From Nigrospora sphaerica (taxonomy: Eukaryota > Ascomycota > Sordariomycetes > Amphisphaeriales > Apiosporaceae), in the NCBI GenBank assembly GCA_018287875.1, contig JAGVVL010000027.1:868001-932000 (forward strand): DNA of 64,000 nucleotides. Direction: 5' to 3'. Each line of letters begins with the position of its first letter. Positions within the stretch are counted from its first letter, which is position 1. Positions 1 to 11,652 of the stretch are shown in pieces. The notes below the pieces were generated by a model, which did not search any database, was not told the origin of the DNA, and was given only the letters and a program-made list of their open reading frames with translations. A program made the position numbers and the translations under genes.

Positions 1-903
1 GCCCCGGGTCCGGCAGAATCGGATTTAGGTCGTGGGGCTGATATCTTCGACCACGGATGGCACAGGTACGCCGGGAAAAATGGGATCGATCCGCGCCTAG
101 TTCTCCAGCTAACACATGTCACGCGCCAGTCGGCCATTATGCCGAGGAGTCGACACACCTCGCCACCCCCCGTTCCAACCAGCAACAACCTCCCAACCTC
201 TTCGCACGACCATTCTAACCGCTACATATGGCCATTTCGGCTAGGATCGGTGGTATTCTTTCCGGAAATCGTAAGGCTAACGGCCAGTTCGCTCCCGAGG
301 CGAAGGCGGCGATTGCTTCGTTCGCGGCAGCAGGGCAAAGACCGCCCCGAACAAGACGTGAGACGCAAGGGACGGCTGTCCCGCGGGGCCCTGGTCCGTC
401 AAGACGTGTCGGGCATCCAGGAACGGCAGACAGGGGTGAATGTGGCGAAAGTAGAGGGACGTCGGCGAGTACACCAGGTCCAGAGAAGCCGTTGCTTTCT
501 TGATTCTCTGCGTCCGGATTAAGGTCCCTAACCGACCCGCCGCGTCCCCAAAGAATGATTCGGGTCCGGGCTGATCATGGGACCCACCTAATCGCGATTG
601 TGCTCCCGGGGAGAAGGGATGGTTCGGCTCCCTGGGGGAACTTTGCGGTGCTTGCGGGCTCCTCTACGCTCGGTCCTGGGGTGTGGTCGCTACCGCTGCC
701 TTGGTATCCATGACCGTTGGTCACAAGGCTCGCCAATTTCCACCCCAGGTTCCCCGGCCAGTCAAAATGACCAGCTGTGTCTCCAGGAAGGGCCAGCCGT
801 GGAGCGAGGATCAGGCAGGCTGCGTATAGGATACACACTAATACTGATTTCCAGGCCCCGTTTTGTGGCTGCTGGAAAAGCCCGGCCGTTTCCGGGCTGC
901 CTA
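1..903. other. No gene recognised
   Basis: Only short overlapping open frames with no family signature are seen. The sequence is GC-rich and reads like decayed intergenic DNA at the edge of the window. Confidence 0.5.
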
Positions 904-993
904 CTTGCATCGACTACCAGTGCGCCGGTATTGGTAGCACTCTGGCAGCTGACGGTCGCACTTCTCCTTGAGTGGGTTACAACGCCCACAGTT
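904..993 (-). pseudogene. Zn2Cys6 transcription factor DNA-binding domain remnant
   Basis: On the minus strand a 30-residue stretch reads as a fungal binuclear zinc cluster: NCGRC, then LKEKCDRQLPEC, then YQYRRTGSRCK. The spacing is C-X2-C-X6-C-X6-C-X2-[Y]-X6-C, so the fifth ligand cysteine is replaced by tyrosine (codon TAC) and a TAG stop follows at once. No convincing continuation of the regulator is visible on either side. It lies beside a sugar porter and a GH106-like hydrolase, so it may be the relic of the local regulator; that link is inference. Recognition of the cluster is strong, because the basic residues and the CDR..PEC spacing are typical. The gene is dead. Confidence 0.55.
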
Positions 994-1720
994 ACGCGGC
1001 ACAGGATCCGAATCCGCGGCGGCACGTGGACGCCACCAAAGGCACCGTGGCAGTAAAAGCCGGGGATGCAGGAAGATCGTAAGCGACTTGTCAATACCCC
1101 GCGGGGCAATGTCCGCTCCCTGGGGCCGGAGTGGACCCTTCATCGTCGACTCCGTCCACACTGGGCTGGCGTTAACCTCGCGTCTTCCAGAAAGTCGGGC
1201 CTAGAACGTGATTCCGCGCAAGAGCGGGAAGTGGGTGGCTGTTGAAGGTGCAGCAGCTGCAAGCGGGGTCTTCGGGCCATGTTACACCTTCGGGGGCGGC
1301 CAAAGCCCTCCACACCTTCGGGTTAATATGGTCCGAAGGGATCCGCCCTGGCACGTGGAGACGTGCCCCGAGACTACTGATGAGGGGCACATGTCGATGG
1401 GGACGCATCCGGGGACGCCCCGGACTTTTGCCTGCTTCAGCTGAACTACAGGAGTCCAGGGGCATAGAGCGCGTCTGGACTTTGGCCCCAGGTCCGTCCA
1501 TTCGGCCTACCCCTTTCCCAGTACCGTCTGCCTCTTGGGCATAAAATCGCGTTTGTCTTTGCCTTGCGTCCCGGCTCTGCAGCCTCAAGTGGAACTCATT
1601 CAAGGCCTGGGGTCGTCAATCACCTCGCATCCCGGTTAGGAAGGCAGAAGCCTGTTGAAGGCCCGTTCGTCCTCCCCCTCCGTTCGACTCCCGCCTGAAT
1701 CGAGATTCCCAAGCAACATC
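994..1720. other. Intergenic, upstream of the sugar porter
   Basis: No supported gene. The last 100 bp before the porter start at 1721 are C/T-rich (for example cctccccctccg near 1670), as in many fungal promoters. No clear TATA box is seen. Confidence 0.4.
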
Positions 1721-3412
1721 ATGGGTGCCCGAGACCATGCCACTGCTCCCGAGCCGCCCTTGGGGGGCCTTAACGATGCAAGCCTACCGAAAATCGGCCT
1801 CAAGCACTGGTGGCGACACAAGAACCTGCGCGCCTTGAACCTATGGCTGATTATCCCCCTCCTGTCCATCTTCTCCCAGGGGTAAGTCCATCGGCCCAGA
1901 AAATGAGCCGGCAACGTTCACCGGGTTGACGATGGGTTGTACGGCAGTTTCGACGGCTCCATGATGAATGGCCTCCAGTCCGTATCGCACTGGCGCAATT
2001 ACTTCGGCACCCCCAGCGGCGCGACCCTCGGCATTTTCAACGCGGCATACCCTTTGGGTGGCGTCATTGGTGTTTTCTTCGTATCGCCGGTTGCAGACCG
2101 TTGGGGCCGTCGCTGGGGCCTTGCCCTCGGCGCTGCCGTAACCCTCGTCGGTGCTGTTCTCCAGGGAGCCGCGCAGAATATCGCCATGTTTGTCGTGTCC
2201 CGAGTGATCATCGGTGCCGGCAGCGTCATCGTGGCTGGTGTTGGTGCCCCCTGGATCACCGAGATCGCCCATCCGTCCCACCGCGCGACAGCTACGGCCC
2301 TCTTCCTCACCTCGTATTCCCTCGGCTCCATCGCCGCCGGCTGGACGGTACGTAGTCCCCCCCCCCAAATCTCCATGTCGTGGCTGGAACTGCGCTGACG
2401 GCCTCACGCTTGCCTGTAGACCTTCGGCACCTTCCGCATCGACGGTGAGGCGTCCTGGCGCATCCCCTCGGCGCTTCAGGGGCTGCCCAGCATCGTGCAG
2501 CTGGTCTTCCTGGCCTGGGTGCCCGAATCACCCCGCTGGCTCATCAGTCGCGGCCGCAACGAGGAGGCCCTGGCCATGCTCGTCTGGTACCACGGCGAGG
2601 GAAACGACCAGGACCCCGTGCCCAAACTCGAGTATGCCGAGATTACCGCGGCCCTGGAGGCCGAGTCGGAAATGGCCGGCGCCAGCATCTTGAGCGTAGT
2701 ACGTGGGGCTTTTGGTTCCCCGGCCAACCGAAAGCGCCTTGCCATCATAGTCTGGGCTGCTATCTGCTCCCAGATGTCCGGCAATGCCTTTGTCAGCTAC
2801 TACCTCAGTCCCATCCTGACGTCGGTCGGCCTCCGCAGCGACCTACAACAGACGCTGATCAACGCTACAAACCAGATGGTCTCGTGGTTCTCGGCCATCT
2901 ACTTTGCCACCCTGCCCGAAAGACTCGGCCGCCGTGTCATGTTCCTCTGCTCTCTCTTCGCCATGCTCCTCGTCGTCAGCTCCATCACCGCCGGCAGCGC
3001 CATGTTCGCCAAGGACGACACCAACAAGGCCGCCGGCTACGCCGTAGTCGTTTTCCTCTACCTCTTCTCCCCCGCCTACAACTTCGGCTTCAACGGCAAC
3101 CTTGGCCTTTACATTCCTGAGATCCTCCCTTTTAGTATTCGCACCAGCGGTCTGGCCTTCTTTTACCTGGTTCAGTTCGCATTCATGATTCTCTCCACCT
3201 TTGCCGTCCCCGTGGGCCTCGAAAACATTCAGTGGCGGCTCTACACCGTCTTCATTGGGTGGATCGTTGTCGAGTTGGTGGTTGTCTACTTGTTATTTCC
3301 CGAGACTCAAGGCCACTCTCTGGAAGAGATTGCCTGCATCTTTGACGGGCCCCGGGCCGATGATGAGAATATCTGCAAGACGCACGAAGTGAGGGTAGAG
3401 TTGAAGGAGTAA
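1721..3412 (+). CDS. MFS sugar porter (hexose/disaccharide transporter-like)
   Basis: Plasma-membrane transporter of the sugar porter branch of the major facilitator superfamily, probably proton-coupled. Three exons: 1721-1881, 1948-2347 and 2420-3412. Both introns have GTA donors and keep frame, giving 517 aa, the normal family length. The first junction creates GFDGSMMNGLQ, matching the GYDGSMMNGLQ motif of lactose-permease-like fungal porters. Further signatures are DRWGRRWG after helix 2, PESPRWL before the central loop, ERLGRRVM in the second half, and PETQGHSLEE at the C-terminus. Twelve hydrophobic segments are expected. The start fits the usual short hydrophilic N-terminus (KHWWRHKNLRALNLW). 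It lies 1 kb upstream of a secreted GH106-like hydrolase on the same strand, suggesting uptake of released sugars. Substrate cannot be read from sequence. Confidence 0.9.
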
Positions 3413-4423
3413 ATAGGGGTTCCTGTTCTCGCCGCAGCCGCGAGACGGTCGATGGAGGTTGCCATGTTTCAAACCTAAGAGAGATAGTTCTTCATCAATC
3501 GTATACTACTACCACGACGAGTCGGGCGTCCTTTCGGAAACAACCAATGTCCATGGACCTGCATGGCGAACGCTAAACAGTTTTAATAATAAGAAGTCCA
3601 ACGGCCTTGGAGGTAAATCTATTTCGCTGCAAACTCTTTACTGCGTACACTTTTCTAGCTTTTGCTTTTTAGCTGTCTCGTTGCATCCTAATGCTCATGT
3701 AAACACTGCCACTGAATCAGCCGTGGAAGACCACCCCCTTCGCTTCAGAGAAAATCACTACCGACCACAGTCAATATTAAGGCCAAGGAAAAGAAGCGGA
3801 TGCTGGCGGTATTTTATTAGTGGGGGTGTACGAATTCTGCGAACTGAGTGAGGAGAGAAGCCGAGAAGTGCGGCATGTTGGTGGGGTATACGAATCATGC
3901 GAACAAATGAGAGAAGTCCTGTGTTTCACAGTGCCGGAATAGAAGGATCGCGTAACGCGTGTGGGGAAGTGGATCTCCAACCCATGTTCGAGCCCCATCT
4001 CTCCGCCCGGCGCGGGGACTAGATCACAAAAGTACATGCTGCATATGCGGTACCCCAGACTGGGCGCCTACCCCCCCCTCGGTACAATTAGCCGGATGGT
4101 GGCGAACGTACCTTGTAGATTCATGGTCACGAGCTGGGCACACACCAAAAACATACAGGCCGAGGTGGAACCAACGGCACGCTTTCCACAGGGAGCCCCT
4201 TTCGGGAAACATGTATTGTCGAGCCCTTTTGTTGATTAGGAGCAACCCGGATTGAGCAAGCCTCGGTTCCGCTTATTCTCACAGTTAGTGGATAGTCAGA
4301 AAAATCCCTATAAATCAGGCGCGTGCATCAGTTGATCCTGCCCACTGGCCGTTGTAGGCCCTGTGGTGGTCATTCCTATGTGCCCAAGTCCCCGACTGCG
4401 CAAAGTCGAACGGTAGCATCAGC
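3413..4423. other. Intergenic between sugar porter and GH106-like hydrolase
   Basis: No gene supported. A possible TATA-like tataaat occurs at about 4310, roughly 110 bp upstream of the hydrolase start, and could serve as its core promoter. Confidence 0.4.
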
Positions 4424-7400
4424 ATGTTGCGACTCAAGCTTGCCACGGCCTTTTGCGCCGGCCTGCTTGGCCGGTTCCGTGCCTGCTCTGCTTCCCCTTC
4501 CGGCCCTTCGGAGCATTTTCTGGATCCCCAAGCAGAATTTCGACCAAAGTTCAGATACTGGTGAGTGAAGTCACGTCGAGCAACGCAGCACAGGCTTTGT
4601 TTGACCGGCCATGACAGGATCCCGGACGCCAGTGTACCCGCATCCCAAGTCTCGCAGGACATTCGAGATATGGGGGCTGTCGGCGTCGGCGGGGTGGAAC
4701 TGATCTCCTTCTTCAACTATGGCCACGGACCCGCCCTTACCGACTGGAGTCGCAACGGGTTCGGACAGCCGGCCTTCAAGGACCTCATGACAACCGCCAT
4801 GAAGACTTTCAAGGCAAGCGGCATGTCACTTGACCTCGCTATGGGGCCCAACCAAGGCCAGGGTGTGCCGTCCAAAATCGAATCCCTAGGTCTGGCCAAA
4901 GAACTCGTCTACGCCAATGTGAGCATCGGGAGCGGCGCCACTTTCGACGCGTCCCTGCCTCCGCCCGTGGTTGCCTACAACGCCTTGACCGACAACGTGA
5001 TGCCGAATGAGCCGTGGGGTCGTAACGATCTGCTCGCCGTTGTGGCCGCCGAAAACCTGGGGCAGTTCGTCTTGGCCAACCCTTTCTCCCTGGCCGTGCT
5101 GAACGAGTCTTCCTTGGTTGACCTCACGTCCCTCGTCCAAAACCAGACACTGTCCTGGACGGCACCAACGGGGGCCCACCCGTGGGTGCTATTCTTCATC
5201 TACGAGCGTTTCACCAACCAGAGAGCTAGTATCACCACTGGAAGTCCCCCGCTGGCGATACAGAACGGTTCGTGGGTGGTGGACCATTTCAGTCGTGCCG
5301 GGGCAGAGAAGGTGGCCCAGTTCTGGGACGAAAACCTGCTTGATGACGAGGACATCGTGTCGCTGCTTCGCGATGTTGGCAACTCTTGTGAGATCGCCCC
5401 ATCATTCTGAATTTCGTCATGAGCAATGCTGACGCTTGCATAGTCTGGGAAGATAGCCTGGAGATCCAGGCAGCGCTGTGGTGGACACCCGGGTTTGCAG
5501 AGAGGTTCGAGAAATCGCGGGATTACAGCATCGTCAAATACCTCCCTGTCATCTTTCACGCCTCAAACCAATGGGGAGGATACTTGCCACCTTATAACAC
5601 CATTTATAATCTCGGCGCCGGTTATTCGCCCAAGGGGGGAAAGTACCACGAAGACTTTCGACTGACGCTGAGTGAAGCGTACCGAGATTACTTGGTGGCC
5701 CTGCAAGACTGGGCGGCTTCGAAGGGGATGAATTTCTCCGCTCAGCCAGCCTACAACCTGCCACTCGATATCGTCAGAACTACTCTGCGTGCCCCTGTCC
5801 TTTCGCCCAGCTAATACCCGCCGTAGTCCTACTCGGTGCCTTTTGTCGGTGTGCCGGAGCTCGAATCCTTATCTTTCATGGGGAGCATCGACAAATATCG
5901 TCAATTTACGGGCGCTGCACACTTGGCTGGTCGCCGAACCATCTCGACTGAGATCGGGGCCGTCAGGACTGGTGCCTATACGCAGACAGTGCCGTCACTT
6001 CTTCGTCTCTTTGTAGATTCCTTTGCGGCGGGGGTTAACCAACTTGTTATGCATGGATTCGCATACAGCGGCGATTACGTCAATACCACCTGGCCTGGAT
6101 ACACGCCCTTCCAGTACGACTTTACCGAAGCCTGGAACCCGAGACAGCCCGCGTGGCGACATCTGAACGATACATTCCTCTACGCCGCCCGGAACTCGAT
6201 GGTCCTCCAGCAAGGAACGCCGAAGATCGACCTTGCTTTCTACTACGACGCTTTCCCCTGGAATCAAGGCGGTGACATTTACGTGGGGCCAGACCTCAAC
6301 TCTGTCGGTGGGTTAACTTTGCCACGAGTGCTTATACCTGCGGACGACTAACTATTCAGGCTTCACACACGAGTACCTGGGCCCTCAAAATTTGTTGCTG
6401 GATGAAGCGCAAGTTGAGAATAATATTTTGGCCCAGGAGGGGCCAGCATTCAAGGCCATCGTCATATACCAACAGACACAAATTACACCGCAGGCGTCTT
6501 CGGCTCTTCTCGACTTCGCGATGAAGGGCTTGCCGATTTTCATCGTGGGCGCCGTCCCCAATACCACCATTGGTGCCACGGGACAGGATGCGGTGTCTGC
6601 CAACATGGCCAAGCTGGTAGCAATGACCGAAAAAGTCCACCTCCTGCCGCAGAACCAGCCCATTGCACCCGCCCTAGCAGCTGCGGGTCTCGTCCCTCGG
6701 GCGAACTTCCAGGGCGGTGACGACGCGTCGGACGTGTACACAATTTGGACTTCGGACACCACCAGGGGCCAAGACTACGTCTATCTGGCGAACCTAGGAG
6801 CGAGCGGATCTTTCGATATCACATTCGGCGTTGCGCAGAACAAGTGTGTGTACTCACTGAACCCTTGGACGGGTGCCCAAGATCAGATCGTCACATACGA
6901 GGCCTCATCGTCAGGAATCCGGTTGGATTTAAGCTTACAACAAAACCAGACCGCGATCCTGTTATTTTCGGACGACTGCGAGAATGCAGTTTCAGTAACA
7001 TCCCACTCGGAGAATGCTGTTGCGATTCGCGAGCGCGAAGGACGGTTTGAAGCGCGGTTGTCGGATGCTTCCGAGGGCTATGTGAACCTGTCGAACGGCA
7101 CGACACTGGCCATTCCCGCTGGGAATGCCACCGATCCCATCGACATCACATCCTGGACTTTGTCATTCGAGGCTTACGGGCCTTCGGAGGACTTCTCGAC
7201 AGTGGAAAACAAAATCACTACCATTGCAGTTGGTGCGCTCGAACGTTTGGCCCCCTGGACCGAAATCCCTGCCATCAACCACTTGAGTGGACTTGGTATT
7301 TACGATGCCGAGTTTCAAGTCAGCTGGAGTCCGGATGAAGTGGCCACACTGCTTCACTTTGGACCTGTTCTTAACACGTTGCGGGCATGGGTAAATGGTC

Positions 7401-7651
7401 ACCCAGTCGGTGCTGTTGACCCATTTGATCCTTCCTCCGACATCTCCCACCTTGTACGAAGTGGAACCAACACAGTCAGGATCGAAGTTGCCGGCACTTT
7501 GTTCAACAGTGTGAAGACTCACTTAGCAGACATCCTGACCGGCTCTGAGCCGGTGAAGACCCCCGCCGTTTATGCCGATGCGGCCTGGGCGGAATTTGGG
7601 CTTATTGGGCCGGTAACGGTGGAGGCACAAAGAAAAGTCGTGTTTCCGTAA
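4424..7651 (+). CDS. Secreted GH106-like glycoside hydrolase (putative alpha-L-rhamnosidase)
   Basis: Predicted extracellular glycosidase. Five exons: 4424-4560, 4618-5387, 5444-5772, 5827-6307 and 6360-7651, giving 1002 aa. Every junction restores a family motif: KFRYW|IPDAS, GNS|FWEDSLEI, and NSVG|FTHEYLGP. The third intron has a weak GTCAGA donor. The N-terminus is a signal peptide (LRLKLATAFCAGLLG). Conserved blocks are RPKFRYW, GVGGVELISF, GPNQGQGVPS, NGSWVVDHFS, WWTPGFAERFEK, and a C-terminal beta-rich carbohydrate-binding part ending AEFGLIGPV. The layout matches fungal proteins filed as glycosyl hydrolase family 2 sugar-binding or GH106. Rhamnosidase activity is inferred from the family only. 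It is same-strand with a sugar porter and tail-to-tail with a dead paralogue. Confidence 0.78.
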
Positions 7652-7789
7652 CGTCTTAACGATATTACCTGTTGAGTTGGCACAATGAAAGCCGATTGTA
7701 TTAGTAAGAAACGCAGCTCTCAGCCACGACTGTGAATACCATATTGCTACAGCCACAAAGCGGGACCACCCAGTTGCCACTTCTTACGT

Positions 7790-9540
7790 TGTTGCGCCAA
7801 GAGGGATGCGTTGTGCTGGATGAACAAACACAGGCCCAACAGGTCCAAACTCAGCCAAAGGAGCCGAGTCGGAAAACGGGCTGGGCTGTCCAACAAGGAC
7901 ACCCGTATGCAGTATTGTGTCCATCCGAGCCTGTACCGCCTCAAGCAGCGTTGATGTGACATTAACTAGAAAAGTGTTCGACCTCTGGCAGACCAAGTTG
8001 GTAATGTCCAATCGAGAGTTAGTGACGTCGATGCGCCCGGAGTGTGTCCTCGACGTACCCGAGGGAAAGGAAGGCGCCGAAATCGTTGGGGTCGTAACGG
8101 AAATCGAAGCTGCTAGTTGTAGTCATTAACGCCACTGACGGGCGCAAGGCCCTCAACGTTGGTCCTTGGATTCAATGGCTGGACGAGCCGCTGGAGATAC
8201 TCAAGCGCCAGGGGCGTGCTCGCGTTATCAGCGGTGACGTAGGACGTAGCCTTCAGGCTCCAGTAATCATTTTCCTGGGCCGGAAAGATTTTCTCATCTA
8301 GGTGGACGAGGAGTCCGTCGGACAGGGTGATGTTGGCCGGCCCGGAACCCCTTAGGAAGCAACGCCAAAGACGGATACCAATACACAACGCACCATGCCG
8401 ACTGGAGCATTGCATCCAGGCTGCGATGAAAATTGCACCCAGAGGGTGTTATTACAGTCAGTGAAACGGCGTAGGTAGTCTTAGTTGCCTTCGGTGAGCG
8501 TGGCGGGATAGTCGGCCATAACGGCCTTTCTGACGCTAAAGCCGTTTGCTTCGTAAACCCATATTTCGTTATAAGGGGGAACATACCCACTTCATTAATT
8601 CGTATAATCAAAGAGGAGCGATAGATAACGGAAGAGGTCGCTGCCCCAGTTACGTAAGAACCATTATGTTAAAGACGGTGTTTAATTCAGCGCTACTTAC
8701 ATCTCTATGCTGTGCCCCCGAACTATAGCCGATAAGGATTAGGGACCTCATGCAAGGATCAACGGGAGAGGGATAAAGAATGCTAATAATATTTTGCGAC
8801 ATCCGGAACTGACTACATTATCGCGTCTGCGTTAAGTAACGTCGTGTCCAAGGAGTCAATAATTCTTTTGATCCCCTCCGCACTAAAATGATCCACGATC
8901 CACGAACCATTCGTAAACCCGTCCGTGTCCCCCAAAGCCGCCGAACAGGACCTCTGGTTAGTGTATTGCTCACATTAAAAAGCAATAATTTCCCAAGGAG
9001 CGTTTCCAGCAAGGGCTCTTCAGCGTAAGCGGCCGCCAACAACCTGCGGCGTTAGATCCAAGATGGAGGTCTCATTAGGGACAATCGGACCCGCGTTCAA
9101 CCGTCCCGCGGGCACATCCGAAACTATCACAGAGGTTAGCCGACACTCATAGCCACGTAGAGCCAGCCTGACACACTTGCATCGACGGCGCTGGCCACAA
9201 CGGCCTTAAGCTCGGGGGTTCCAAACCTTTCCGGCTCGTACCAAGCTTGAACAACGAGTCGTCTGTGAGCAGACGGAAAGGAGGGCAAGGGGGCGCAGCC
9301 GTCACGTGCCAATTCCACCACAAGCCCAGGCGACTGGGTTTCCGACGGCACGCCTTGGACCTGGCCGGTGCCTTGGCCAACATGCAGCAAGCGACACGGC
9401 GTCTTGGCCCCCTACAGTGCCACTTGAAGCAGGCGTTTGAAGGCGGGTGATTGATCTTACTGACACGAAAAGCAGAGGGGGTCAAACAGAAGGTGAAGAT
9501 CAAGCTATCTGCTGCGGCGCTGGCGGCGCTGCTGGGATTA
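7790..9540 (-). pseudogene. Degenerate GH106-like paralogue, inverted relative to the intact copy
   Basis: Reading the minus strand from 9540 down to 7790, short collinear blocks match the intact neighbour at 4424-7651. They include SPAFKRLLQ (9450-9424), QGVPSETQSPGL (about 9350), TPELKAVVAS (about 9200), PNETSILDLT (about 9080), NAPWEIIAF and EQYTNQRS (about 8990), NGSWIVDHFSAEG (8915-8877), a beta-domain stretch ending in GVNDYN (about 8380-8115), and a C-terminus LAEFGPVGPVFV (about 7850). The blocks are separated by in-frame stops (TAG in the FKRLLQ segment, TGA and TAA around NAPWEIIAF) and frame changes. Counterparts of roughly residues 310-680, the middle of the enzyme, are missing, so about 1.1 kb was deleted. 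Divergence is large, so this is an old paralogue, not a recent inverted duplicate. It ends only about 140 bp from the stop codon of the intact gene. Confidence 0.75.
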
Positions 9541-10221
9541 TTTACTCTCGAACACACGGCTCCCACTTCATCAGGTGGCAGGGCCTTGACAGCTGCCCCA
9601 GATTGGCAGGGTCCCAGGTCCGTCACGTATCACTTACCGATGGCATAGTGTGAGTCGGAACTCGTTGGGCGGGGATACAAAGTCAGCACCGATAGTGGTT
9701 CGGCCCGGAGCGGCGCCGTAGAGAAGGCCCAGGGCCAATGAGCCGGCCGGGATGCGCATGTTGTCGGACTCTTTACAGCCCTCCCGTCAAAAAGCCTCAG
9801 ACGCAAAATAACGCCTGTAGATGCTCAAGGTCCCCTTTCGAAAGAAGCAAAGTAAAGCTGTCTGTGGGGACCCCTGTACTCGGGCGAATCCCGGTTTGTG
9901 GGGAGGCCAACATGGTCTCGCAGGCGCCGCCAAGCCTTTGTGAATGGCCTCATTTTCGCGACGCCTTGTCGCTTGGGACGCCAGCCCAGGATAAGGAGTC
10001 AAAGCAGGCGGTTACACTTCTGGGTGCTGTTCCAAAGGATGTGACATAAGGTAGTGTACCCATCAAGGGACCGGCCCATCAAACCGCCATCAGTTTTGAG
10101 ACAGTTTGAGGCTATTCTCGGCGTTTCAACAGCAGATATTTTAATAGCCACTGGTCGTATCGCAAGGAAACCAGATTTATTCAAACCATTGTGCTTTTTC
10201 TTTCTTTCGATACCAACAAAT
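9541..10221. other. Intergenic between GH106 remnant and transposon remnant
   Basis: No supported gene. Any N-terminal exon of the GH106-like paralogue should lie in the first 150 bp, but no signal peptide or RPKFRYW block could be read there. Confidence 0.4.
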
Positions 10222-10590
10222 ATGGATGAAGTGCAGCTGGCTGCCGCTCTCCACCGCATCTGCCACGGTGAATCAATTCGGTCGGTCGCTAAGCGATATC
10301 GAGTCTCTAGACACTATTTAACGTGTCGTTTTGAGAGAAAACCTGTTAAACGAAGCGCTCAGAAGCACCGTCAAGCCCTCAGTGAGGAGCAGGAGTTCCG
10401 GCTGGTCTAGTGGGTGTTGCTCCAGGCCAGACTCGGCTGGGCTCCTCAGCATAATCGCTTTCGTTTATACGCTCAATCAATCATCAGCCAGTCTGGCAAC
10501 AGCCACTTCATCTGAAAGCGCTGGCACGTACGTTTCTTTAAGCGCTGGCCGCAGTGGCGCCCTTTGCTAGCTTTCATAAAGCTCGATTTC
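10222..10590 (+). pseudogene. Pogo/Tc1-type transposase N-terminal remnant (HTH domains)
   Basis: The frame from ATG 10222 encodes a Psq-type helix-turn-helix (ESIRSVAKRYRVSRHYL), a HRQALSEEQE linker and the start of a CENP-B/Tc5-type HTH (WVLLQARLGWAPQH, then KRWHVRFFKRWP). It is interrupted by TAG at 10408 where the family has Q, and by TGA before KRWHVR. No DDE catalytic domain follows on this strand. It is therefore a truncated, dead copy of a fungal pogo-like DNA transposon. The domain call is confident; the element's limits are not visible. Confidence 0.7.
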
Positions 10591-10799
10591 TTATATTTTG
10601 TTTCGTGTTCTCTTCTTTGGGCTAGTTACTCATATAATGCGTTAACCCAGACTTGACATAACCGTGCTACGTCCTACTTAGTCTGTTCGCTTGGGGCTCA
10701 CCAGCTAAGCTGGTGCTCACTACCAAAACAGCCACGCCACCGAAACGGCCAGTTACACCAGTTTTCGGCAGGTCATGATGTTTCTTTTGGTGTTGAGGT

Positions 10800-11070
10800 C
10801 CTTAGAAAAGGCGCAGCAGGCGCTTTTGAGGGTGTCCAGACTCGTAGACCTCCACTGGCAACAGACTGCCAGCCAGTCTCTTGCTCCGAGCCACCTTGGC
10901 CGCCAGTTTTGCCTGCCCCTTGAGGCGCCTTTGCCACATCAGTTTTTCGGGCTCCAGAACTCGCTCAGCAGCCTGGACGTCAGTCTCGACCTTCTGCGTA
11001 GCTATCATCCTTGCACCCTCCTGCATGAGAATTCCGCCAGCCTATAGGGTAAGCTTTTTCCTACGCCTAC
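10800..11070 (-). pseudogene. Pogo-type transposase C-terminal remnant
   Basis: On the minus strand the frame reads RRRRKKLTL, stop, AGGILMQEGARMI, then a Q/E/K-rich helical tail. This is the basic block plus GG-L-EEG pattern found at the C-terminus of fungal pogo-like transposases, just before the zinc knuckle. It is opposite in strand to the HTH remnant 230 bp away, so the two pieces are either from different insertions or from one element broken and inverted. It is non-functional. Confidence 0.5.
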
Positions 11071-11085
11071 GTTCCTAAGCGACAC

Positions 11086-11206
11086 TGATGCGTAAAAGGT
11101 AGGGGACCTGCCAGTTGACAGATCCTGCTCTTAATAGCCTATGGATGTCCACGGTATCCAGTTTAGCAGACTATGTTATTGTCCCCCCCCGTGGTGGCAC
11201 GCATCA
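11086..11206 (+). repeat. Dispersed 120-bp repeat, family A, copy 1
   Basis: A 121-bp sequence bounded by TGATGCGT and ACGCATCA (inverted ends, also TG...CA). It is about 95% identical to copies at 34098-34217 and 39613-39735. Flanking pentamers gacac and gacaa differ by one base, as expected of an aged target-site duplication. Confidence 0.85.
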
Positions 11207-11506
11207 GACAAGTTCTACGTGCTTAGTACTAGAGAGGTCCCTCTTTAACTAGATGTATTCTGCCCTACTAGAGACTGCTCCGTGGAGGGCCTGCTCTACT
11301 AATCGGCTAGATAACAGGCTTTGCGCGCGTAATAAGGGCTCTAAGTTAATTATTTGTTATAGCGCGACTAGACTCTTAGGCTTAAGCATTGGCGGTGGTA
11401 TTAGCGTAAGCGGTATGCGGGGCGCCACGCGTTCTAAGGCGATTTATAAATATCGCATATGAGGATATTCTAGGTCACGGCACAGGAACCTTATCTTCCG
11501 TCACCC

Positions 11507-11652
11507 GTCAAGTCACCTGACCCTATACGGAGGTCTGGGGGACATCCCACAAGCTACTGAGTATATCTGTAGCACCAGATACCTACGTCTCTTTTGTCCT
11601 CCTTGAATAGACAACTTGAACCCTTCCTTCCTCAAGCCCTCTCTAGTGCGAT
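11507..11652 (+). repeat. Dispersed LTR-like repeat, family B, copy 1 (most diverged)
   Basis: It aligns along its length with 43262-43426. Shared landmarks in the same order are gtca.gtcac.tga, a GAGTATAT TATA-like box, a C/T-rich tract with cttttgtc, gacaacttgaaccctt and agtgcga. Identity is clearly lower than between the other two copies. Confidence 0.6.

Noticed and set aside
3960..4030. tRNA-like B box (tgttcgagcccc)
   Set aside because: No matching acceptor stem, D-arm or anticodon arm could be folded around it.
9136..9390. Permuted order of GH106 blocks in the minus-strand remnant
   Set aside because: FGTPELKAVV was first matched to the FGQPAFK region, implying a rearrangement. It aligns better to the later WGRNDLLAVVAA region, so the remnant is collinear.
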